Assembly (NCBI RefSeq): GCF_020889705.1
Contig: NZ_JACMYP010000002.1
Span: forward strand, 62,001-126,000
Length of the DNA: 64,000 nucleotides
Direction: 5' to 3'
Source: Bradyrhizobium altum
Lineage (GTDB): Bacteria; Pseudomonadota; Alphaproteobacteria; Rhizobiales; Xanthobacteraceae
The notes under the pieces were generated by a model. That model was given only the letters and a program-made list of their open reading frames with translations. It made no database searches and was not told where the DNA came from. Positions 34,781 through 43,541 of this stretch are shown here, in pieces; the first letter of the stretch is position 1, and every line of letters starts with the position of its first letter. A program made the position numbers and the translations under genes.

Positions 34781-35766
34781 TGGACACCCACTTCGCCCAA
34801 CGCCGCAGGCGTGACCTGATCGTGGCGGCCTGCCTTGCGGTGATCGCCGCGTTAGTGCCGCTGTTCGTCAAGGACGTCTACATCCAGAACATCATGGTCT
34901 TGACCCTGATGTATGCCGCGCTGTCGCAGAGCTGGAACATCCTGTCCGGCTATTGCGGACAGATCTCGCTCGGCCATGCGCTGTATTTCGGGCTCGGCGC
35001 CTACACCACCGCGCTGCTGTTCACCAAGTTCGGCGTGCTGCCGTGGTTCGGCATGCTGGCGGGCGGGGCGATCTCCGCCGTGATCGCGATGGCGCTCGGC
35101 TATCCCTGCTTCCGCCTGCGCGGGCACTATTTCGTGATCGCGACCATCGTGATCGCCGAGATCGCGCTGCTCTTGATCCAGAACTGGGATTGGGCGGGCG
35201 CAGCCCTCGGCATCGATATCCCGGTGCGCGGCGACAGCTGGCTGAAATTCCAGTTCACCCGCTCGAAGCTGCCGTACTTCTATTTTGCGCTGGCGCTGGC
35301 CTGCATCGCCTGGCTCGTCACCTGGTGGCTGGAAGATTCCAAATGGGGCTATTGGTGGCGCGCGGTGAAGGATAATCCCGATGCGGCCGAAAGCCTCGGC
35401 GTCGTCGTGTTCAATTCCAAGATGGGCGCGGCGGCGGTCTCCGCCTTCCTCGTCGCCGTCGGCGGCAGCTTCTACGCCCAGTTCGTCTCCTATATCGATC
35501 CTGAGAGCGTGATGGGCTTCCAGTTCTCGCTGTTGATGGCGCTGCCCGCGGTGTTAGGGGGCATCGGCACGCTGTGGGGGCCGGTGCTGGGCGCCGTGAT
35601 CCTGATCCCGCTCACCGAGCTGACGCGGTCCTTTGTCGGCGGTTCCGGCCGCGGCGTCGACCTGATCGTCTATGGCGCGCTGATCGTCGCGATCTCGCTC
35701 GCACTGCCGAAGGGACTCGTCAGCGTGTTCGGCATGCTCTCCGGGCGCAAGGGGGCCGCGCGATGA
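34780..35766 (+). CDS. livM: Branched-chain-type ABC transporter permease LivM
   Basis: Second permease subunit, 328 residues. Seen: multiple helices, the family segments SWNILSGYCGQISLGHALYFGLGAY and WWRAVKDNPDAAESLGVVVFNSKM, and a C-terminal LLPALLGGIGTLWGP-like stretch. The ATG at 34780 overlaps the livH stop (TGATG); GTG at 34777 is an alternative. It ends in an ATGA overlap with livG, so the four subunit genes are coupled. Confidence 0.92.
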   Translation: MDTHFAQRRRRDLIVAACLAVIAALVPLFVKDVYIQNIMVLTLMYAALSQSWNILSGYCGQISLGHALYFGLGAYTTALLFTKFGVLPWFGMLAGGAISAVIAMALGYPCFRLRGHYFVIATIVIAEIALLLIQNWDWAGAALGIDIPVRGDSWLKFQFTRSKLPYFYFALALACIAWLVTWWLEDSKWGYWWRAVKDNPDAAESLGVVVFNSKMGAAAVSAFLVAVGGSFYAQFVSYIDPESVMGFQFSLLMALPAVLGGIGTLWGPVLGAVILIPLTELTRSFVGGSGRGVDLIVYGALIVAISLALPKGLVSVFGMLSGRKGAAR

Positions 35767-36497
35767 CGGCCCCGCTCTTGGAAACCCGCGGCGTCTGGCA
35801 GCGCTTCGGCGGCCTCGTCGCCAACAGCGACGTCTCGATCTCGGTCGGCCGCGGCGAGATCGTCGGCCTGATCGGCCCGAACGGCGCCGGCAAATCGACG
35901 CTGTTCAATTTGATCGCGGGCGTGCTGCCGCCCACCCAAGGCTCGATCATGTTCGACGGCGAGGACGTGACAATGCTGCCGGCGGCGGAGCGCTGCCAGC
36001 GCGGCGTCGGCCGCACCTTCCAGGTGGTCAAGAGTTTCGAGACCATGACCGTGATCGACAACGTCATCGTCGGTGCGCTGATCCGCAACACCAAGATGCG
36101 CATCGCGCGGCAGAAGGCCTATGAGGTCCTGGAGTTCTGCGGACTTGCGGCGCGCGCCGACAAGCTTGCCGCCGACCTCGTCCCGTCGGAGAAGCGCCGG
36201 CTCGAAGTCGCCCGTGCGCTGGCCACCGAACCGAAGCTGCTGCTGCTCGACGAAGTGCTGACCGGGCTGACGCCGGTCGAGGCGCAGACCGGCGTCGATC
36301 TGGTGCGCAAGGTGCGGGCCACCGGCGTCACCGTGCTGATGGTCGAGCATGTGATGGAAATTGTGATGCCGCTGGTCGACCGCGCCATCGTTCTCAATCT
36401 CGGCAAGGTGCTGGTCGAGGGCAAGCCGACCGAGGTCGTCCGCAATCCAGAAGTCATTTCTGCCTATCTCGGGGATCGTCATGCTGTCGGTGCGTGA
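35763..36497 (+). CDS. livG: Branched-chain-type ABC transporter ATP-binding protein LivG
   Basis: ATPase subunit of 244 residues. Seen: Walker A GPNGAGKST at residues 38-46, Q-loop region GVGRTFQVVKSF, and Walker B LLLLDEV. The ABC signature is changed: in place of LSxGxxR the protein has LVPSEKRRLE (about residues 139-148). The starting ATG overlaps the livM stop and the end overlaps livF by 17 bp. Confidence 0.9.
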   Translation: MTAPLLETRGVWQRFGGLVANSDVSISVGRGEIVGLIGPNGAGKSTLFNLIAGVLPPTQGSIMFDGEDVTMLPAAERCQRGVGRTFQVVKSFETMTVIDNVIVGALIRNTKMRIARQKAYEVLEFCGLAARADKLAADLVPSEKRRLEVARALATEPKLLLLDEVLTGLTPVEAQTGVDLVRKVRATGVTVLMVEHVMEIVMPLVDRAIVLNLGKVLVEGKPTEVVRNPEVISAYLGDRHAVGA

Positions 36498-37185
36498 AGT
36501 CACCACCGCCTATCAGGGCCTGGTTGCGATCTCCTCGGTGTCGATCGACGTCACCAAGGGCGAGATCGTCTGCGTCGCCGGCGCCAACGGCGCGGGCAAG
36601 TCGACGCTGCTGAAATCGATCGCCGGCGCCGAACGGCCGCGCGCTGGCACCGTCACCTTCGACGGCAAGCGGATCGACGGCCAGCCGCAGCACGTCATCA
36701 CCGCTGATGGCATCGCCTTCGTGCCGGAGAACCGCCGGCTGTTTCCGCGGCTCTCGGTGCGCGACAATCTGCGGCTCGGCAGCTATCTCTATCGCAGCCG
36801 ATCCGACCGCGATGCGCCGCTGGATCTGGTGTTCAATCTGTTCCCGCGGCTCGGCGAACGGCTGGAGCAACGCGCGGAGACCTTGTCCGGCGGCGAGCAG
36901 CAGATGCTCGCGATCGGCCGCGCGCTGATGACGCGGCCGCGGCTTCTGATGCTCGACGAGCCGTCGCAAGGCATCATGCCGAAGCTGGTCGACGAGATCT
37001 TCCAGGCCGTGAAGCGCATCCGCGACGCCGGCATGACGGTCCTGATCGTCGAGCAGCGCATGGCCGAATGCCTGGAGATCGCCGATCGCGCCTACATCCT
37101 GCAAACCGGCCGCGTGCTGATGCAGGGCACCGCCGCCGAGATCACCGGCAATCCGGATGTGCGGAAGGCGTATCTGGGGCTGTAG
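36481..37185 (+). CDS. livF: Branched-chain-type ABC transporter ATP-binding protein LivF
   Basis: Second ATPase of the transporter, 234 residues. Seen: Walker A GANGAGKST, a normal LSGGEQQMLAIGRAL signature and Walker B LLMLDEPSQGIMP. The GGGGATC ribosome site lies inside livG and the genes overlap by 17 bp. With its canonical signature it could drive ATP hydrolysis even if the LivG site is weak. It is the last gene of the transporter; a family A repeat follows. Confidence 0.93.
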   Translation: MLSVREVTTAYQGLVAISSVSIDVTKGEIVCVAGANGAGKSTLLKSIAGAERPRAGTVTFDGKRIDGQPQHVITADGIAFVPENRRLFPRLSVRDNLRLGSYLYRSRSDRDAPLDLVFNLFPRLGERLEQRAETLSGGEQQMLAIGRALMTRPRLLMLDEPSQGIMPKLVDEIFQAVKRIRDAGMTVLIVEQRMAECLEIADRAYILQTGRVLMQGTAAEITGNPDVRKAYLGL

Positions 37186-37211
37186 CGCTAAGCGTTCACT
37201 CCGCGCACTCT

Positions 37212-37317
37212 GACGTCATCCTGAGGTGCGAGCGGAGCGAGCCTCGAAGGATGGGCCCCGCGCGCCCGTGGCCATCCTTCGAGGCGCGCCGAAGAGGCGC
37301 GCACCTCAGGATGACGC
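37212..37317. repeat. Family A palindromic repeat, copy 4
   Basis: GACGTCATCCTGAGGTGCGAG at one end, CACCTCAGGATGACGCC at the other, with CTCGAAGGATGG and CCATCCTTCGAGGCG inside. It lies between livF and a convergent small gene. Confidence 0.88.
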
Positions 37318-37346
37318 CGGTATCCGTGGCGAGCGGTCGCCCTATT

Positions 37347-37634
37347 TCATCGTTTGGGCTGGTCCGAATGGGGGACGACCTCGACCTTCGCGGCAAGATC
37401 CGGCACGCGGCTGACGCGGTAGGTCGCGTTGCTGCAGGTCAACGTCCAGGCCTCGTTGTCGGGCTTCGAGAGCTTGTCGTCCCGTTCGGCCTTGAGCGGC
37501 TTGTCGCAGGCATAGCCTTGCGCGCGCAGCTGTACCGCCAGCAGGTCCGGCAAGGTCTGCTCGGCCCGTGCAGTCGATCCTGCCAGACTAATGACGAACG
37601 GAACCGCGAATGCCACGCCTGTGAACCTCATCAT
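37347..37634 (-). CDS. Small secreted protein of unknown function
   Basis: Not recognised. Seen: 95 residues with a signal peptide (hydrophobic segment GVAFAVPFVISLAGS, cleavage likely after ARA), then a mature part of about 70 residues with two cysteines (in YACDKP and TLTCSNATY) that could form a disulfide. The start at 37634 is chosen because GGAGA lies seven bases before it; the ATG at 37649 is before that site. Possibly periplasmic. It follows otnC on the same strand, but a link with tetronate metabolism is not shown. Confidence 0.6.
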   Translation of the reverse strand: MMRFTGVAFAVPFVISLAGSTARAEQTLPDLLAVQLRAQGYACDKPLKAERDDKLSKPDNEAWTLTCSNATYRVSRVPDLAAKVEVVPHSDQPKR

Positions 37635-37667
37635 GACTGTTCTCCGCATATCTCACCTTTGCTTGAT

Positions 37668-38324
37668 CTAGTGAGGGTGATCCGGCAGCACGAGCCCGAA
37701 CGTCCTGGTCAAATCCGCCACCTGTTCGGGCGAGAGATAGCGCGGGTTCAGCCCGCGCAGCAGCAGATAGAGTTTGGCGGTTTCCTCCAGCTCCTCGGTC
37801 GCGAACACCGCGGCTTCCAGCGTGTCGCCGGAGACGACGGGGCCGTGATTGGCGAGCAGCACCGATGAATATTTCCCGGCCAGTCCTCTGATCGCATCCG
37901 CGACCGCGGGGTCGCCGGGGCGATAATAGGGCACCAGCGCGGTCTGGCCGCATTTCATGACGTAGTAGGCCGTCATCGCCGGCAGCGCGGCGCGCGGGTC
38001 GATCTCGGGCAGCATCGAAAGCGCGACCGAATGGGTCGAGTGCAGATGCACCACGGCGCCGGCGCTGGTCCGCGTCTGGTAGAGCGCGGTGTGCAGCGGC
38101 ACTTCCTTGGTCGGGGCATCGCCGGAGACGAGGCGGCCATTGCCGTCGAGCCGCGACATTTTTGCCGGATCGAGGAAACCGAGCGAGGCGTTGGTCGGCG
38201 TCACCAGCCAGCCGCCGTCGTCGAGCCGGACGCTGATATTGCCCGAGGAGCCCGGCGTCAGCCCGCGCTCGAACAGCGAGCGGCCGAAGCGGCAGATATC
38301 CTCACGAAGTCTTGTTTCGCTCAT
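37668..38324 (-). CDS. otnC: 3-oxo-tetronate 4-phosphate decarboxylase OtnC (class II aldolase family)
   Basis: Predicted to split 3-oxo-tetronate 4-phosphate to dihydroxyacetone phosphate and CO2. Seen: 218 residues with the metal ligands His93 and His95 (HLHSTHS) and His160 (ANHGPV) and the acid Glu74 (TKEVPLH), as in class II aldolase/adducin proteins. The start at 38324 is chosen by family length; a longer frame adds 36 residues without support. It diverges from ltnD-otnI-otnK, the other three pathway genes. Fuculose aldolase is excluded mainly by context. Confidence 0.85.
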   Translation of the reverse strand: MSETRLREDICRFGRSLFERGLTPGSSGNISVRLDDGGWLVTPTNASLGFLDPAKMSRLDGNGRLVSGDAPTKEVPLHTALYQTRTSAGAVVHLHSTHSVALSMLPEIDPRAALPAMTAYYVMKCGQTALVPYYRPGDPAVADAIRGLAGKYSSVLLANHGPVVSGDTLEAAVFATEELEETAKLYLLLRGLNPRYLSPEQVADLTRTFGLVLPDHPH

Positions 38325-38451
38325 CCGCTTTTGCCCACCCGGTTTCGCCCGCCTGTTTGTCTTGGCGCTATCCGTTTTCCGCTTTGTCTCATGCTTTGGC
38401 AGCACGGCCAAGGCGTGATAGGCAAGCAGCAACGCGCATGGTCCGGAAGAG

Positions 38452-38465
38452 TGGAAACCGTTTCA
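38452..38465. promoter_or_regulatory. LacI-like operator in the otn divergent region
   Basis: TGGAAACCGTTTCA with the exact core GAAAC-C-GTTTC. LacI-family operators often look like this. It lies 34 bp before ltnD and could control both directions. No LacI-type gene is in the window. Confidence 0.5.
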
Positions 38466-38498
38466 TGTGCAATCAAGTAAAAATTTGAGGATCGCCGC

Positions 38499-39410
38499 AT
38501 GTCCAGTTCCGCAACACCGCACGTCGCCGTCATCGGGCTGGGCTCGATGGGATACGGCATGGCGACTTCGCTCAAGCGCGCCGGCCTTGTCGTGACCGGC
38601 TGCGACGTCTCGGCCGATGCCGTCGCGCGCTTCGTGGCCGACGGCGGCAAGGGTGCCAAAACGCCGGCCGAAGCGGCCAAGGATGCCGACATCGTCGTCA
38701 GCGTCGTCGTCAATGCGGCGCAGACCGAAGCCATCCTGTTCGGAAAGGACGGCGCCGCCGAGACCTTGGCCAGGGACGCGGTCTTCATCTCCTCGGCGAC
38801 CATGGATCCCGATATCGCGCGGCGGCTCGCGAAACAGCTCGAGGCGACCGGCCGGCACTATCTCGATGCCCCGATCTCCGGCGGCGCGCAGCGCGCGGCG
38901 CAGGGTGAATTGACGATTCTTGCCTCCGGCAGCGCGGCGGCGTTCGCGAAGGCGCGGCCGGCGCTGGATGCGATGGCGGCAAAGCTCTACGAACTCGGCG
39001 ACGCCGCAGGGCAGGGCGCCGCGTTCAAGATGATCAACCAGCTGCTGGCCGGCGTGCACATCGCGGCCGCCTCGGAGGCGATCGCCTTTGCCGCCAAGCA
39101 GGGCCTCGACATCAGGAAGGTCTATGAGGTGATCACGGCCTCCGCCGGCAATTCCTGGATGTTCGAGAACCGCATGCCGCATGTGCTCGACGGCGACTAT
39201 GCGCCGCGCAGCGCGGTGGAGATTTTCGTCAAGGACCTCGGCATCATTCAGGACATGGCGCGCAATGCGCGCTTCCCGGTGCCGGTCTCGGCCGCGGCGC
39301 TGCAGATGTTTCTGATGACATCGGCGGCCGGCATGGGCCGCGACGACGATGCATCGGTGGCGCGGATGTATGCGCAGGTCACCGGCACCAAGCTTCCCGG
39401 CGCGAAATAA
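38499..39410 (+). CDS. ltnD: L-threonate (tetronate) 2-dehydrogenase LtnD
   Basis: Member of the 3-hydroxyisobutyrate / 6-phosphogluconate dehydrogenase family; expected to oxidise a four-carbon acid such as L-threonate at C2 with NAD. Seen: 303 residues, GLGSMG at 13-18, substrate motif DAPISGG at 123-129 and the catalytic Lys177 in KMINQ. The substrate is called from gene order, since otnI and otnK follow directly and otnC diverges. D-erythronate or D-threonate are equally possible on sequence alone. Confidence 0.82.
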   Translation: MSSSATPHVAVIGLGSMGYGMATSLKRAGLVVTGCDVSADAVARFVADGGKGAKTPAEAAKDADIVVSVVVNAAQTEAILFGKDGAAETLARDAVFISSATMDPDIARRLAKQLEATGRHYLDAPISGGAQRAAQGELTILASGSAAAFAKARPALDAMAAKLYELGDAAGQGAAFKMINQLLAGVHIAAASEAIAFAAKQGLDIRKVYEVITASAGNSWMFENRMPHVLDGDYAPRSAVEIFVKDLGIIQDMARNARFPVPVSAAALQMFLMTSAAGMGRDDDASVARMYAQVTGTKLPGAK

Positions 39411-39422
39411 GAGGATCCTGCG

Positions 39423-40205
39423 ATGCCCCACTTTGCCGCCAACCTCACCATGATGTTCAACGAGGTCCCGTTCCTCGACCGCTTCGAGGCGGCAGCGAAA
39501 GCGGGCTTCACCGCGGTCGAGTTCCTGTTTCCGTACGACCATCCGGCCGAGGAGGTCGGCAAGCGGCTGAAGGCCGCCGGGCTGACGCAGGCGCTGTTCA
39601 ACCTGCCGCCGGGCGATTGGAACGCCGGCGAGAAGGGTTTTGCCGCGCTGCCCGATCGTTTCGCCGATTTGCAAGCGAGCCTGAAGACCGCGCTACCTTA
39701 TGCGCAGGCGACCGGCGTCAAGCGCGTGCATCTGATGGCCGGGATCGCCGACCGCAGCGATGCCAAAGCGGTTGCTGCGTTTCGCAAATCGGTCGCGTAT
39801 GCCGCCGAGTTCTTCGCGCCGCACGGCCTCGACGTCGTGATCGAGCCGATCAATCCGCGCAACGTGCCCGGCTACTTCCTCAACGACTTCATCTTCGCGC
39901 GCGACCTGATCAACGAGCTTGATATCGCAAACCTGAAGCTGCAGTTCGACATCTATCACTGCCAGATCATCCATGGCGACGTCACCATGCGGCTGCGCGA
40001 GATGATGCCGATCATTGGCCACATCCAGATCGCCTCGATCCCCTCGCGCAACGAGCCCGACGGCGAGGAGCTGAACTATCCGTTCCTGTTCGACGAGCTC
40101 GACCGGCTCGGTTACGGCGGCTTCGTCGGCTGCGAATACAATCCGCGCGGCAAGACCACCGACGGCCTCGCCTGGTTCAAGCCCTATGCCGGAGTGAAGC
40201 CGTGA
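39423..40205 (+). CDS. otnI: 2-oxo-tetronate isomerase OtnI
   Basis: Hydroxypyruvate isomerase-family TIM barrel of 260 residues; predicted to convert 2-oxo-tetronate to 3-oxo-tetronate. Seen: start with NLTMMFNEVPFLDRFEAAAKAGFTAVEFLFPYD, metal-site residues in VIEPINPRN and QFDIYHCQ, then GHIQIASIPSRNEPD. It starts 12 bp after ltnD and overlaps otnK by GTGA. Context favours OtnI over hydroxypyruvate isomerase. Confidence 0.86.
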   Translation: MPHFAANLTMMFNEVPFLDRFEAAAKAGFTAVEFLFPYDHPAEEVGKRLKAAGLTQALFNLPPGDWNAGEKGFAALPDRFADLQASLKTALPYAQATGVKRVHLMAGIADRSDAKAVAAFRKSVAYAAEFFAPHGLDVVIEPINPRNVPGYFLNDFIFARDLINELDIANLKLQFDIYHCQIIHGDVTMRLREMMPIIGHIQIASIPSRNEPDGEELNYPFLFDELDRLGYGGFVGCEYNPRGKTTDGLAWFKPYAGVKP

Positions 40206-41479
40206 CACTCGCACTCGGTTGCATCGCCGACGACTATACCGGCGCCTCCGACCTCGCCAACACGCTGACCCGCGCCGGCCTGCGCACGGTGCAGACCATC
40301 GGCGTGCCCGCCGACGATCTCGCGCTGCCGGAGGTCGACGCTGTCGTGGTGTCGCTGAAGAGCCGTTCGATCGAGGCTGGCCTCGCCGTGACGCGTTCGC
40401 GCGCCGCGGAGAGCTGGCTGCGCGGCCGCGGCGCAGGGCATATCCTGTTCAAGATCTGCTCGACCTTCGATTCCACCGATGCCGGCAATATCGGACCGGT
40501 GATGGACGCGCTGCGCGCCGACTCCAAAGACAATATCGTGCTGGTGACGCCGGCCTTCCCGGAAACCGGCCGCACCGTCTATCAGGGCAATCTGTTCGTC
40601 GGCTCGGTGCCGCTGAACGAGAGCCCGTTGAAGGACCATCCGCTCAACCCGATGCATGATTCCAATCTGGTCCGCGTGCTGGCGCGCCAGAGCACGACCG
40701 GGATCGGCCTGGTCGATCTGGCGACGCTGAGCCGCGGCACCGAGGCCGTTCGGGCAAAGCTCGCCGAGCTTGCGCGCAGCGGCATCGGCGCTGCGATCGT
40801 CGACGCGGTGTTCGACCGCGACCTCGAAACCATCGGGCAGGTGGCGCTGGATCACGGTCTCTCGGTCGGCGCCTCCGGCATCGGGCTTGGATTGGCGCGG
40901 GCGCTGGTCGCCGAAGGCAAGGCCAAATCGGCTGAAGTGAATGCCGTGACCAGCGCTGCGATCGGCGGGCCGGCCGCCTGCCTCGCCGGCAGTTGCTCGC
41001 AGGCGACCCTGCGCCAGATCGCCAGCGCCGAGAAGGTGATGCCGGTCCTGCACCTCGACCCCGAGCGGGTGATCGCCGGCAGGGACGAGGCGCAGCGCGC
41101 GCTCGCCTGGGCCAAAGAGCGGCTCGGCACGGGTCCAATCCTGATCGCCAGCAGTTCGACTCCGGAGGAGGTGGCTGCTCTGCAATCCCGTCATGGCCGT
41201 GATGCCGCCGGACATGCGATCGAGCAGGCGATGGCCGACCTCGCGGAAGGGCTGGTGCGGTCCGGCGTGCACAGGCTGGTGGTCGCCGGTGGTGAAACTT
41301 CAGGCGCCGTGGTCGATCGGCTGGGTATCCCGGGATTCCTGGTCGGGGCGGAAATCGCTGCGGGCGTGCCGGTTCTGCGCGCGGTCGGCGCTGGAAAAAG
41401 CGAGATGGTGCTTGCCCTGAAATCAGGCAATTTCGGCGGGCCGGAGTTCTTCTCGGACGCGCTGGCATTGATGCCTTGA
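40202..41479 (+). CDS. otnK: 3-oxo-tetronate kinase OtnK
   Basis: Four-carbon acid sugar kinase (former DUF1537) of 425 residues that phosphorylates 3-oxo-tetronate with ATP at C4. Seen: N-terminal substrate domain with IADDYTGASDLANTLTRAGL at residues 8-27 and C-terminal nucleotide domain with VVAGGETSGAVVDRLGI and GNFGGPEFF. It starts at GTG 40202, overlapping the otnI stop. Its product is the substrate of OtnC. Confidence 0.9.
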   Translation: MTLALGCIADDYTGASDLANTLTRAGLRTVQTIGVPADDLALPEVDAVVVSLKSRSIEAGLAVTRSRAAESWLRGRGAGHILFKICSTFDSTDAGNIGPVMDALRADSKDNIVLVTPAFPETGRTVYQGNLFVGSVPLNESPLKDHPLNPMHDSNLVRVLARQSTTGIGLVDLATLSRGTEAVRAKLAELARSGIGAAIVDAVFDRDLETIGQVALDHGLSVGASGIGLGLARALVAEGKAKSAEVNAVTSAAIGGPAACLAGSCSQATLRQIASAEKVMPVLHLDPERVIAGRDEAQRALAWAKERLGTGPILIASSSTPEEVAALQSRHGRDAAGHAIEQAMADLAEGLVRSGVHRLVVAGGETSGAVVDRLGIPGFLVGAEIAAGVPVLRAVGAGKSEMVLALKSGNFGGPEFFSDALALMP

Positions 41480-41543
41480 TGCGCCTGTCGCGCATCATGA
41501 CGGGCTGATGACTGATATCTCCGTAGTTCAACGGTGAAGCAAA

Positions 41544-41557
41544 TTAACCCTACTTAA
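41544..41557. promoter_or_regulatory. TTAA-N6-TTAA motif before MCP 1, weak CtrA-like site
   Basis: TTAACCCTACTTAA. Known CtrA sites are TTAA-N7-TTAA, so the spacing is one base short. CtrA controls chemotaxis genes in several alphaproteobacteria, which is why I note it. Weak evidence. Confidence 0.3.
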
Positions 41558-41657
41558 GGAGGGGGGCTGGCTTTGATATCCGCGGCGCACCGCCGCGCCA
41601 TCAGTCTTCTTTCCGCATGAACGGGCCTCGCGAGCCCGGCACCCATGAGACCCCACG

Positions 41658-43349
41658 ATGTTCGCCAAATTCTCGATCCGCGCCAAGATCATTGCCGCGG
41701 TTGCGTTCCTGCTCGTCGCACTGACGGGCATGGGCCTGCTTGCAGTCTGGAATATGCGGGCGATCAACGCCAGCACCGTCGACATCACGACCAACTGGTT
41801 GCCGAGCGTGCGCGTGCTCGGCGAGCTGCGCGCCGGGGTCATCACCTATCGCAACGTGATCCGCGAGCACATGCTCTCGGAAACGCTCGAGGAGAAGCAG
41901 GCGGCCGAAAAGACACTCGCCAGCGTCGTCGAGATGACCGCCAAGACGCGGGTCAAGTACGAGCCGATGATCACTTCACCCGAAGAGCGGGCGCTCTACC
42001 GGCAGTGGTCCGACACCTGGGACAAGTACCGCAAGGGCACCGAGGAGGTGATGAGCCTGTCGCGCAAGGAAGCCGGCAAGCTTCCGCATGAGGCGCACGA
42101 GCTCAACACCAAGGTCGTGAACAAGATCGGTCTCGAGGCGGACGAGATCCTGAACAAGGACATCGATTTCAACAACGCCGGTGCCGACAAGGCCGCGCAG
42201 GACGCTGCGAACAATTACAGCTCGGCCCTGATCATGGTGGCGGCGATCCTCGGCTTTGCCATCCTGATCGCGGTCGGCGTCAGCCTCTACACGGTCCGCG
42301 ACATCTCGTCGGGCATCGCCTCGATCGTGAGCCCGATGCAGGCGCTGGGCCGCGGCGACCTGACGGCCGAAGTGCCGCATCGGGGCGAGAAGACCGAGAT
42401 CGGTGCCATGGCTGATACATTGCAGGTGTTCAAGGAGGCCCTGGTCGCCAAGAAGGCCGCCGATGAGGCCGCCGCCGCCGACGCCGAGGCCAAGATCGAG
42501 CGCGGCCGCCGGGTCGATACCATCACCCGCAATTTCGAGCAGATGATCGGTGAGATCGTGCAGACCGTGTCGTCGGCCTCGACCCAGCTCGAAGCCTCGG
42601 CCAGCACGCTGTCGTCGACCGCAAGGCGTTCGCAGGAACTGACCACCACGGTCGCCGCTGCGTCCGAGGAAGCCTCGACCAACGTGCAGTCGGTGGCGTC
42701 GGCGACCGAAGAGCTGTCGTCGTCGGTGACCGAGATCAGCCGCCAGGTCCAGGAGTCGGCGCGGATGGCCGGTGACGCCGTCGGCCAGGCGCGCACCACC
42801 AACGATCGCGTCAGCGAGCTGTCGAAGGCCGCCGCGCGCATCGGCGACGTCGTCGAACTGATCAACACGATTGCCGGCCAGACCAATCTGCTGGCGCTGA
42901 ACGCCACCATCGAGGCGGCGCGCGCCGGTGAAGCCGGCCGCGGCTTCGCGGTCGTGGCGTCCGAGGTGAAGGCGCTGGCCGAGCAGACCGCGAAGGCGAC
43001 CGGCGAGATCGGCCAGCAGATCGCCGGCATCCAGACCGCGACCCAGGAGTCGGTCGGCGCCATCAAGGAAATCTCGTCGACCATCGAGCGGCTGTCGGAG
43101 ATCTCGTCCACCATCGCCGCTGCAGTCGAAGAGCAGGGTGCGGCGACGCAGGAGATTTCCCGCAACGTGCAGCAGGCGGCGCAGGGCACCCAGCAGGTCT
43201 CGGCCAACATCACCGACGTGCAGCATGGCGCCAACGAAACCGGCTCGGCTTCGACCCAGGTGCTGTCGGCGGCCCAGTCGCTCTCGGGTGACAGCAACCG
43301 CCTCAAGCTCGAGGTCGGCAAATTCCTCGACGCCGTCCGCGCGGCCTGA
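41658..43349 (+). CDS. Methyl-accepting chemotaxis protein 1
   Basis: Transmembrane chemoreceptor of 563 residues. Seen: TM1 about residues 11-31, a helical four-helix-bundle-type periplasmic domain to about 185, TM2 about 190-210, HAMP to about 265, and a signalling domain with the conserved tip [20 protein letters not shown] flanked by methylation helices. No CheR pentapeptide tether at the C terminus (ends VRAA). It is followed by a terminator, so it stands as its own unit. The signalling domain is nearly the same as in the next gene. Confidence 0.92.
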   Translation: MFAKFSIRAKIIAAVAFLLVALTGMGLLAVWNMRAINASTVDITTNWLPSVRVLGELRAGVITYRNVIREHMLSETLEEKQAAEKTLASVVEMTAKTRVKYEPMITSPEERALYRQWSDTWDKYRKGTEEVMSLSRKEAGKLPHEAHELNTKVVNKIGLEADEILNKDIDFNNAGADKAAQDAANNYSSALIMVAAILGFAILIAVGVSLYTVRDISSGIASIVSPMQALGRGDLTAEVPHRGEKTEIGAMADTLQVFKEALVAKKAADEAAAADAEAKIERGRRVDTITRNFEQMIGEIVQTVSSASTQLEASASTLSSTARRSQELTTTVAAASEEASTNVQSVASATEELSSSVTEISRQVQESARMAGDAVGQARTTNDRVSELSKAAARIGDVVELINTIAGQTNLLALNATIEAARAGEAGRGFAVVASEVKALAEQTAKATGEIGQQIAGIQTATQESVGAIKEISSTIERLSEISSTIAAAVEEQGAATQEISRNVQQAAQGTQQVSANITDVQHGANETGSASTQVLSAAQSLSGDSNRLKLEVGKFLDAVRAA

Positions 43350-43376
43350 CGGCGGCCGAATCTCTGACCATCGAAC

Positions 43377-43405
43377 AATGCCCGGTCGAAAGGCCGGGCA
43401 TTTTT
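43377..43405 (+). terminator. Rho-independent terminator after MCP 1
   Basis: Stem AATGCCCGG / CCGGGCATT with an eight-base loop, running straight into a T-rich tail, 28 bp after the stop. Confidence 0.85.
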
Positions 43406-43541
43406 CTTTGCCTGGATGCGGTGCTCAGTAGTTCCACTGTATGTGTGATTAACGAACCGTAGTTCCGCGCGCGGTAACCTGCTGTGGCGCGACGCGACCA
43501 CCCGCACAGAATCGCGAAATCCATTCCAAACGAGGCACCGG

